Part shown: piece by piece, positions 57,401 through 64,000 of the stretch
Layout: each line of letters opens with the position of its first letter
How positions within the stretch are numbered: the stretch's first letter is position 1
Assembly (NCBI GenBank): GCA_023423535.1
Contig: JAFAFL010000048.1
Location: 23,207 to 87,206 of the forward strand
DNA from: Pseudomonadota bacterium
GTDB taxonomy: Bacteria; Myxococcota; Myxococcia; Myxococcales; Myxococcaceae
Length of the DNA stretch: 64,000 nt
Direction: 5' to 3'
Translations under genes and position numbers: made by a program
Notes under the pieces: generated by a model
The model's input: only the letters and a program-made list of their open reading frames with translations
Databases searched by the model: none
Told to the model about the DNA's origin: nothing

Positions 57401-59263
57401 ATGGTCGTTCGCGGGGGACGCAGTTCGGTCATCGTCGGGCTCGCTTGCGTGTTCGGGTTGCTCGCCGGCACCGGGGCCAGCGCGGAGGAGGCGAAGCGCT
57501 TTCGCGAGCTGCGGCTCCGGCCCATCCCGCTCGGGCAGACGCTGACGCTGCAGCTGCGCGCGTGCGAGGCGATCACCTCCAACGAAGGCACGCTGAAGAC
57601 GCGCGTGTTCCAGGCCTTTGGCGACGAGCCGGAGCGGGCGGAGCGCCTGTCGCGGCTGGTGGACGAGGCAAAGCCCTGGTGTCGCGGCGAGACGGAACTG
57701 CAGCCGGATCTCACCGGGCTCGGCGAGCTCTATGCGGTGGCGGAGTTCGGCGCCGCGGCGCGCGGTCCGGCAGCGCGTGGCCCGGGTGCGATCCGCGCGG
57801 CGACCGGAGGGACCGGCGTGCCCTTCGCGGACGCGGTGCTCGAGGGCATCGCCGCGCACATGGTCGAACAGGCGAAGGCGGAGCTGGTGCTCTCCTTCAT
57901 GGTCGCGATGCGCAAGGACCTCTGCAGCGCGGAGCACGTCCACCTCTTCGAGAACGCGTGCGGGCTGCTGCGTGACCTGCAGACGGGCGACAACCTCGTG
58001 TACGGGTCGGCGGTGCGGGCCGCGTTCCAGCAGGACATGACCGACCTCGCGCCGAGGCTCTTCTCCTCCGGATGCGGGCGGGGGCTCTTCACCGGCTCGG
58101 CGCTGCAGGTGGGAAGGGCGCTGGCGTCGGGTGCGCCGCCGCTGGAGACGATCGGCGCGCTGCGCGATCCGCAATACCTGAAGGGCTGCGAAGGCGACGA
58201 CGTCGCGAGGGCGCTGAAGCGGGTGGGTGAGGTGACGGTCCTCCTGATGAACGATGGCGGCGGGCTCATCGACAGGCCGGCGCCGCACTGGGCCCGGCGC
58301 ATTGCACAGCGCGCGAATGGTGGGGAGGACGCGCAGGGCTCGCCGGATGAGCCGTTCCGCATCGACGAGGGACAGGTGATGCACCTGTGGAGCACCCTCT
58401 CGCGGCTGCAGAGCGTGGCGCGCGGGGCGGGAGATCGAAGCGATCCTTCGCGTTACGGCGCCTACGTCTCCAGCGCGCTGGGCGTGTTCTCCGTCGCGGC
58501 GGATCTGCTCGAGCGGGAGGATCCGACGGCGCGCTGGACCACCGCGCTGCAGCGCACCGAGGGACTGCTCGGCGGCATCCGGAATCACGAGTACGGGCGC
58601 GTGCTCACCGACACGCTGTGGCTCGCGGCGCACGCGGACAGCCCGGTGCCCCCGCCGGTGCGCAAGTACGGGCCGCTGCTCTCCGACATCGCGGCGGCGA
58701 GGCGAGGAGAGGACGTGCGCGCGGCGCTCGAGTCTGCGGCGGTCCCCGTCGGCGGCTGGCGGCGGAAGCGGCGGCTGGGCATGAACACGGTGGGGCTCGG
58801 CTCGTATCTCGGGCTGAAGGCGAACGCGGAGTGGCTGGGCACCTCAGAGCTCGCGCGTACGCCGGCCGCGTCGGGTGGCCTGGCGGGGCCGGTGGGCCTC
58901 GAGGTCTCGCGCGGATACGGCAGCGGTTCGGTGGGCGTGCTGGTGTCGGTCGTGGACGTGGGCACCCTCGTCGACTACCGGCTGCGCGGCGAGGGCTCGG
59001 CGGAGAGCGGAGGGGAGGGCGTGGAGGTGCAGCGCGGGCCCTCCTGGTCGCTGGAGCAGGTGCTCTCGCCCGGCCTCTTCGTGGTGTTCGGACTCTCGGA
59101 GAGCTTCCCCATCGCGGCGGGTGTCGGCGGCAGCCTCACCCCGTCCCTGCGCACGCTGGAGCGCGCCCCGCTCGAGGGCAGCGCGGAGCCGAGGACGGAG
59201 CGCGTGTCCGCCTTCCGCGCCGGCGCCTTCGTGGCGATCGATCTGCCCATCCTCCAGTGGTGA
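57401..59263 (+). CDS. Large exported protein of unknown function
   Basis: 620 residues from ATG 57401; the frame upstream is a shadow of the previous gene. A signal peptide is present ('VIVGLACVFGLLAGTGASA'). Four or more Cys pairs are plausible disulfides ('LRACEAITS', 'KPWCRGETEL', 'DLCSAEHVHLFENACGL', 'FSSGCGRGLF'). The C-terminal third is beta-rich ('VLVSVVDVGTLVDYRLRGEG', 'LSPGLFVVFGLSESFPIAAG', 'SAFRAGAFVAIDLPILQW') and ends on an aromatic residue, which suggests an outer-membrane-associated beta domain. No family recognised. Confidence 0.6.
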   Translation: MVVRGGRSSVIVGLACVFGLLAGTGASAEEAKRFRELRLRPIPLGQTLTLQLRACEAITSNEGTLKTRVFQAFGDEPERAERLSRLVDEAKPWCRGETELQPDLTGLGELYAVAEFGAAARGPAARGPGAIRAATGGTGVPFADAVLEGIAAHMVEQAKAELVLSFMVAMRKDLCSAEHVHLFENACGLLRDLQTGDNLVYGSAVRAAFQQDMTDLAPRLFSSGCGRGLFTGSALQVGRALASGAPPLETIGALRDPQYLKGCEGDDVARALKRVGEVTVLLMNDGGGLIDRPAPHWARRIAQRANGGEDAQGSPDEPFRIDEGQVMHLWSTLSRLQSVARGAGDRSDPSRYGAYVSSALGVFSVAADLLEREDPTARWTTALQRTEGLLGGIRNHEYGRVLTDTLWLAAHADSPVPPPVRKYGPLLSDIAAARRGEDVRAALESAAVPVGGWRRKRRLGMNTVGLGSYLGLKANAEWLGTSELARTPAASGGLAGPVGLEVSRGYGSGSVGVLVSVVDVGTLVDYRLRGEGSAESGGEGVEVQRGPSWSLEQVLSPGLFVVFGLSESFPIAAGVGGSLTPSLRTLERAPLEGSAEPRTERVSAFRAGAFVAIDLPILQW

Positions 59264-59311
59264 GCGCGCGAGGCCGGTGACACCCCGCGCGGGCGGGCAT
59301 ACGGTCTGCGC

Positions 59312-60088
59312 ATGAACCGGCTCTCTCCGCTCCGCCTCGCAGTGGCCGCGCTCCTCGTCGCCGCCCCGCTCACCTCCCTCGCGCAGTCGCAGCCGCAGCA
59401 GCAGTCGTCGCAGAAGGGTCAGCAGGCCGCCCAGAAGAAGGCGCCGGCGAAGGGCGCGACGCCCACCGTGGTGCCGAAGAAGGGCGGCGGCGAGAGCGCG
59501 GGCGTGACGCCGGTGCAGGCAATGGCGCTGGCCTCGCAGCTCGCGCAGTGGGCGCGCCAGTCGGAGAACGCGGCGGCGCTGGCGGTGGCGGCGCAGATGA
59601 TCGAGGCGGCCGCGCCCCGGAAGCTCGAGGTGAAGGAGCCGAAGTCCACCGGCAAGGGCAGCGCGGACAAGGGCGGCAAGACCGCGCAGCCGCTGGACCC
59701 GAAGGGGCTGCTGGAGGAGGCGAAGCGGCTCGCGGGCGACGACGCGAAGCAGCAGGCGGCGCTCGATGCGATCGCGAAGCGCGGAGGCAAGGCGCGCGGC
59801 GGCTTCACCGGGCCGGGCATGCACTGCTCGGTGGTGGGCCCCCAGTCCACCGACTCGTTCCTCCTCTTCTTCAATGCGAACGAGCCGGCGGAGATCTCGC
59901 TGATGGGCGACGGGGACTCGGACCTCGACCTCTTCGTGTACGACGTCAGCGGCAAGGCGATCAGCGAGGACGCCCGCCCGAGCGACTTCGCCTACGCGGT
60001 GTGGACGCCGGCGATGGCCGCGCCCTTCCGCGTCGAGGTGCGGAACCTCGGCGAGCGCGCGAACCAGTACTGCGCGTACAGCAACTAG
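59312..60088 (+). CDS. Exported protein with PPC-like beta domain
   Basis: 258 residues with a signal peptide ('LAVAALLVAAPLTSLAQSQ'), a Gln/Lys-rich linker and a helical Ala-rich region, then a C-terminal beta domain: 'DSFLLFFNANEPAEISLMGD', 'GDSDLDLFVYDVSGKAISED', 'APFRVEVRNLGERANQYCAY'. The Asp-rich 'GDSDLDLFVYD' is the hallmark of bacterial pre-peptidase C-terminal (PPC) domains. It converges on the caspase-like gene with a 3-bp gap; another PPC-like domain lies in the lipoprotein at 62483-63916. Confidence 0.75.
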   Translation: MNRLSPLRLAVAALLVAAPLTSLAQSQPQQQSSQKGQQAAQKKAPAKGATPTVVPKKGGGESAGVTPVQAMALASQLAQWARQSENAAALAVAAQMIEAAAPRKLEVKEPKSTGKGSADKGGKTAQPLDPKGLLEEAKRLAGDDAKQQAALDAIAKRGGKARGGFTGPGMHCSVVGPQSTDSFLLFFNANEPAEISLMGDGDSDLDLFVYDVSGKAISEDARPSDFAYAVWTPAMAAPFRVEVRNLGERANQYCAYSN

Positions 60089-60091
60089 CCG

Positions 60092-62452
60092 TCACTTCGA
60101 CTTCGTCGGCTTCTTCGGAGGCGCCTTCGCGGGAGTCGGCGCTGCGCCGGGCGGGACGCTCTGCAAGGTGAGCTTCTCCACCGACCACTGCACCGGCACC
60201 GGACGGGTCGCGCCTCGCGCCGCGCTGCCCACGTTGCCGAGCAGCGCGGTGAGCGGGTCGCCTCCCGGATTGCCGCGCGTGCGCACGCCGTCCGACTCGA
60301 GCACCAGCGGATCGCTGAGCTTGTCGGCGGTGGTGATCATCACCCAGGTGTCGAAGCCGAAGGGCTCCGCGGCCTCCACCCGGGTCAGCTCGTAGAAGGG
60401 CTTCGCCGCCTCGTCCTTCAGCGGGAAGCGGTTCTCCAGATCGCCCTCGTCCGGATGCGGGAACACGAGCGAGCTCGCGCCGGCCGCGTCGATGACGAAC
60501 ACGTACACATAGCGGCGCGCTATCCGCGAGGAGGCGTTCGGGTCGCGCTCGATGCCCACGACGTACTCGTTTCCGCCCACCAGGCGATCTCCCTCCGCCA
60601 CCGGCTTGCCCGCCTTGCGCAGCGAGAGGCGGTAGGGGAACGCGCCGGACGAATCGCCCGCGCCCGGTGCCTGCAACGAGAGCCAACCGGAGACCCGCGC
60701 CAGCCTCTGCGCGTAACCCTCGAGCTTCGCCACCGCCGCGGCCTGCGGCTGAAGGGGCACGTAGGCGCTGGAGACGGGAAGGGTGGACTGGCTCTTCCCG
60801 AAGGAGGGACGCAGCCACGCGTACTCGAGCGCGCCCCCGTTCGCGCGGCCCACCAGCACGTAGTCCGCTTCCGCAGCGCCAGTGACCGCGATCGCGCTGT
60901 TCGCGGTGCCGGGGCCGAAGCGCAGCGCCTTCGTCAGCTCGCCCGTCGGCGGCAGGTTGATGAACAGCGTCTTCTCGCCCTTCGCCTTCACCCGCTTCGC
61001 TTCTGCCGTGAAGGTTTTGGTCAGCGCGTCCGGGTCCAGCGCCGCGCCGAGCGCCACCGTGCGCGCCGGAGGGCTGGAGAGCCGCCACTGACCGTCGCGG
61101 AAGAAGAGGACGAGGTGTGGTGCGCTCTCCGCCAGCGCGTCCACCACGAGGAGCCCCGCCGAAGCTGCTGCGGTCGCTGCGGCCTCGTGGGCCTTCATCA
61201 GCTGCTCCGGCGAGAGCTCCGCCGAGGGCAGGGCCACGCGCAGGTTCGGCGTCGCCGGCGCACCCCACGTGGCCACCTCCAGCAGCGCGCCGTTCTGCAG
61301 CCGCGAAGGATCGCCGGAGACGACGGTGCCGTGGCTGGAGACGAGGCCCTCCACGCGCGTGACCTCCACCCGCGGCGCCTCCTTGTCCTTCTGCGGATCG
61401 GTGCCGGGGAGCACGAGCTGCGTGCCCGGATGCACCAGCTGGTCGAGCCCGCCCTGCAGCACCACCTCCTTGCCCTCCACGCGCCGCACCGCGAGCACCG
61501 CCTTCGCCGCGCCCTCCGCTCCCACGCCGCCGAACAGCGGCTGCCGCTTCCGCGCCGCGTTGCCGGAGAGCGCGGGTTGCTGCGAGGGACTGCCGAACTG
61601 GCCCATCTGCGCGCGGACGCGACGGAAGAGCCGCTCCGCCGACTCGCCGGGTTCCGCCTGCGCGAGCGCGCGCTGCAGGGCGAGGCTGAGCCGTCCGCGC
61701 GGGTTGCCGTACTCGTCGGTGGCCTCGTAGGCGCTCTCGTCCTGCTGCGCCGCGGAGAGGATGAGCGCGCCCCGCTTCTCCACGTTCAGGGGAGGCTTCG
61801 CGTCCGCCACGTCGCGCGGATCCGGCGGAAGGGTGCGCGCCTTCGGAGCGGTATCGCCGAGCGGCCCTCGGGCGATGGAGCCGCTGTGGCAGCTGTCCAT
61901 CACCGCGGTGAAGACGGCGCCCTTCTTCAGGAGGCCGTCGAAGAGCTCGGCGAGTTCCTTGTCGCGCAGGTCCGGCGAGCCGCGCCACGAGTCGCTCGGC
62001 ACCATCGTCTCGTCGAGCCCGTCCCCTTCGGGCGACTTCGAGTTCTTCACCTGCGAGCCGTGGCCCGCGTAATAGAAGACGACCACGTCGCCCTTCTGCG
62101 TCTCCTCCGTCAGCCGCGCGAACGCGGCGCGGATGCCGGCGAGCGTGGCCTCCTCGTTGCGCAGGCGCAGCACGTGGTGCTCCGCGAAGCCGAACCGGCG
62201 CTGGAGGAGCTCGGCGAAGACGTCGCTGTCGTTCACCGCGCCGCTGAGATCGCCCCAGGAGTCGCGGCCACCTCCGGTCGCTTCACCCTCTGCCGGAGGG
62301 GGCGCACCCGCGGCGAGCTGCGAGTCGCGTTCGTAGCGATCGATGCCGATCACCAGCGCGCGCCGGGTCTGCGCCTCGGCGCTGGAGGAGAGGAGGAGAG
62401 CGAGGAGCGCGACGCAGAGCGAAGCGAAAGGCGGCGGGTTCGCGCGGGTCAT
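60092..62452 (-). CDS. Exported caspase-family (C14) protease
   Basis: 786 residues with a signal peptide ending near 'SSAEAQ'. The p20-like domain starts with 'RRALVIGIDRY' and has the catalytic dyad His131 in 'YYAGHGSQ' and Cys188 in 'VMDSCHSGS', plus 'GDLSGAVNDSDVFAELL'. The C-terminal 450 residues are beta-rich, with a DUF4384-like section near the end ('SSLVFPHPDEGDLENRFPLK'). Caspase-like proteins with such tails are numerous in myxobacteria. Metacaspase-type enzymes cut after basic residues, but orthocaspase specificity here cannot be read. Being exported, it acts outside the cytoplasm. It lies 30 bp downstream of the lipoprotein gene and is probably its operon partner. Confidence 0.9.
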   Translation of the reverse strand: MTRANPPPFASLCVALLALLLSSSAEAQTRRALVIGIDRYERDSQLAAGAPPPAEGEATGGGRDSWGDLSGAVNDSDVFAELLQRRFGFAEHHVLRLRNEEATLAGIRAAFARLTEETQKGDVVVFYYAGHGSQVKNSKSPEGDGLDETMVPSDSWRGSPDLRDKELAELFDGLLKKGAVFTAVMDSCHSGSIARGPLGDTAPKARTLPPDPRDVADAKPPLNVEKRGALILSAAQQDESAYEATDEYGNPRGRLSLALQRALAQAEPGESAERLFRRVRAQMGQFGSPSQQPALSGNAARKRQPLFGGVGAEGAAKAVLAVRRVEGKEVVLQGGLDQLVHPGTQLVLPGTDPQKDKEAPRVEVTRVEGLVSSHGTVVSGDPSRLQNGALLEVATWGAPATPNLRVALPSAELSPEQLMKAHEAAATAAASAGLLVVDALAESAPHLVLFFRDGQWRLSSPPARTVALGAALDPDALTKTFTAEAKRVKAKGEKTLFINLPPTGELTKALRFGPGTANSAIAVTGAAEADYVLVGRANGGALEYAWLRPSFGKSQSTLPVSSAYVPLQPQAAAVAKLEGYAQRLARVSGWLSLQAPGAGDSSGAFPYRLSLRKAGKPVAEGDRLVGGNEYVVGIERDPNASSRIARRYVYVFVIDAAGASSLVFPHPDEGDLENRFPLKDEAAKPFYELTRVEAAEPFGFDTWVMITTADKLSDPLVLESDGVRTRGNPGGDPLTALLGNVGSAARGATRPVPVQWSVEKLTLQSVPPGAAPTPAKAPPKKPTKSK

Positions 62453-62482
62453 GCAGCGCAGGATAGCCCGCCGCGTGCGGTG

Positions 62483-63916
62483 CTACTCCACCGTCGCGGA
62501 GAGCTCGAAGGTGCCGCCCTCCGCGCTCCAGGAGTCCACCACGATGAGGTAGTCGCCCTTCGGCAGCGACTCGAGCCTCACGGTGGAGGCGGAGCTCTTC
62601 GGCAGGTCGTCGCCGCACGCCAGCGCCGCCGCGGTGCCGCACGCGGGATGGACGGAGAGCACGGTGTCGAAGGTCGTGCCCGGCCGCGCGGTGGTGATGA
62701 CCACGTTGGCGGTAGAGGTCAGCCGCAGCCGCGCCAGTCCCTCAGGACGCCCGGGCTGGGAGGTCGCGCAGTCGGCGTCCGGATCCCACAGGCTCGCCCC
62801 CTCCGCGCGGCCGACGACCACCGCCTCGCCCTTCTGGGGCTCGAGCAGCGGCGCGGCAGCGCAGGCCTTCGTGCGCAGCGGCGACAGGCCCGAGCACACG
62901 TTCTTCGCGCCCGGCACACCCGGCGAGCACACGGTCCCGGTCGCGCACACGTCGAAGCCCCACGGGTCGCACGACTGGCCGCTGTTGCGCTTCGGCGGCG
63001 GCGTGAGCGTGGCCTCGCGCACGGCACCCCAGCGCAGCGCGGAGTCCTGCGGCGAGACGGCGATCTTCGCCACCTCGGTGCGGAAGCCCTCCGCCGCCTC
63101 GAGTCGCACGAGGAAGCGCCCGTCGCGATCGACGAGGAACGAGCTGAGGGTCATGCCCGTGCTCTCGGTCTGCCCGTCGTTGTCGAGGTCGAGCGCCACC
63201 GGCAGCCCGCCCGCGGTGAGGAAGTCCACCCTCACCGCGCGGATGTCGTCGTCCGGCTCGGTGCCCTCCACGAGGATGCGCGCGCCGCCGTCTTCGGCGG
63301 TGAGGTAGGCGAGCCGGCTGATCTCTGGCGCCACGCCCTCCACGCACTTCGTCGGCGTGCCTCTGCAGCCGAGAGTCGGGGCGCAGCGATCGATCATCCA
63401 CTGCGGATCGCAGCTCTCGCCCATCGCGCGCACCGGCTGCGCCTGCACGCTCGCGGTGACCGGCTCGCTGCTGCGGTCCGTCGCATCGACGAGCACGAAC
63501 TCGGCCCGCGCGATAGAGGGCGCCGAAGCGCGCAGTCCGGGCAGCACGCCGCTGAGCTGGCCCTCCGGTTGCGAGAGGTCACCGCTCACCGAGACCGCGG
63601 CCTCGGCGGACTCCGCCCGACCATCCTGATCGAGATCGTGGACCGCGACCGGCAGGCCCGCTTCGTCGAGGAAGCGCACCCGCAGGCTCCGCGCATCGCC
63701 ATCGCGATCGCCGAACGCCGCGGTGAAGGAGAGGTCGCTCCCGTGCCGGCCGGAGACGCGCAGCTGCACCTCGGAGAGGCGCGGTGCCTCGGCTGTCCGC
63801 TCGGGATCGGCCCCGGGCCCGGTGCCATCACCGTCACCGTCCGCGGGAGTGGTGGGCGTGCAGGCGAAGAGGAGGGCCGCGCAGAGGGCGGCGGCGGCAC
63901 GTTGAAGCGAGCGCAT
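62483..63916 (-). CDS. Lipoprotein with calcium-type Asp loops and a PPC-like C-terminal domain
   Basis: 477 residues with a lipoprotein signal ('AAAALCAALLFAC', Cys19) and an acidic Gly/Asp start ('DGDGDGTGPGAD'). Two EF-hand-like loops, 'DLDQDGRAESAE' and 'DLDNDGQTESTG', and 'DRDGDARSLRV' suggest Ca2+ binding. Cys pairs are near 'GESCDPQWMIDRCAPTLGC' and 'CDPWGFDVCATGTVC'. The C-terminus is PPC-like ('RPGTTFDTVLSVHPACG', 'VRLESLPKGDYLIVVDSWS'). It is the upstream neighbour of the caspase-like protease on the same strand. Confidence 0.75.
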   Translation of the reverse strand: MRSLQRAAAALCAALLFACTPTTPADGDGDGTGPGADPERTAEAPRLSEVQLRVSGRHGSDLSFTAAFGDRDGDARSLRVRFLDEAGLPVAVHDLDQDGRAESAEAAVSVSGDLSQPEGQLSGVLPGLRASAPSIARAEFVLVDATDRSSEPVTASVQAQPVRAMGESCDPQWMIDRCAPTLGCRGTPTKCVEGVAPEISRLAYLTAEDGGARILVEGTEPDDDIRAVRVDFLTAGGLPVALDLDNDGQTESTGMTLSSFLVDRDGRFLVRLEAAEGFRTEVAKIAVSPQDSALRWGAVREATLTPPPKRNSGQSCDPWGFDVCATGTVCSPGVPGAKNVCSGLSPLRTKACAAAPLLEPQKGEAVVVGRAEGASLWDPDADCATSQPGRPEGLARLRLTSTANVVITTARPGTTFDTVLSVHPACGTAAALACGDDLPKSSASTVRLESLPKGDYLIVVDSWSAEGGTFELSATVE

Positions 63917-64000
63917 GCGAGAGGTCCGGACGAAGGCGAGTTGGGAGAAACGCAGACGCGGGGGGCGGCCCCCCGGGGGGCGCGCCCCGCCACCGGCAGG

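Noticed and set aside
63955..64000. GC-only hairpins (GGGGGGC...GCCCCCC) as a terminator
   Set aside because: No T run follows on either strand, the window ends here, and runs of G and C of this kind arise easily in this genome.

Overview
The window is dense, very GC-rich bacterial DNA that looks like a chromosome segment from a myxobacterium, probably suborder Cystobacterineae. The best lineage marker is a DUF2378 (TIGR02265) gene next to rtcB. Supporting marks are a PEGA-tailed Ser/Thr kinase, an FHA-type sigma-54 activator, a secreted caspase-like protein, many lipoproteins including an Asp-rich Kelch type, and a plesiocin-like graspetide locus. No gap between genes exceeds about 300 bp, and no IS element, CRISPR array or rRNA was seen.

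Layout. 1-1362 is the tail of a beta-propeller protein. 1447-7863 is a tightly coupled three-gene accessory module (DUF6361, phospholipase D-like protein, SF2 helicase). 7877-12092 holds a divergent Ser/Thr kinase and Kelch lipoprotein. 12132-16896 is a minus-strand run read as rtcB, DUF2378, Xre/MbcA antitoxin, RES toxin, PD-(D/E)XK-like nuclease and UPRT-like protein. 17455-19138 is a divergent ATP-grasp ligase and nine-core graspetide precursor. 19224-25127 holds an amidohydrolase, a vWA/membrane-protein pair, a methyltransferase and TerC. 25149-27009 is a frame-broken AlbA_2/HATPase gene bracketed by two related repeat elements. 27013-34923 is envelope genes: GDSL lipoprotein, rhodanese, M16 peptidase pair, membrane protein and CxxCH lipoprotein.

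35204-42101 is the replication block dnaN-recF-gyrB without dnaA, interrupted by a nucleotidyltransferase pair and two membrane proteins. 43024-43094 is tRNA-Gln(TTG), followed at once by an archaemetzincin-like gene whose catalytic Glu is Gln. 43745-64000 carries lipoproteins, a Cys-less glutaredoxin-fold protein, the FHA/sigma-54 activator, a lipoprotein hydrolase, an ABC exporter, a FEN-type nuclease, a PAS histidine kinase, a holin-like/DUF3618-like pair, and a caspase-like protease with two PPC-domain proteins nearby.

The most interesting systems are the graspetide locus (17455-19138), the DUF6361/PLD/helicase module, and the RNA-repair/toxin/nuclease run at 12132-16896. Calls rest on reading motifs and gene order only; no database search was run.
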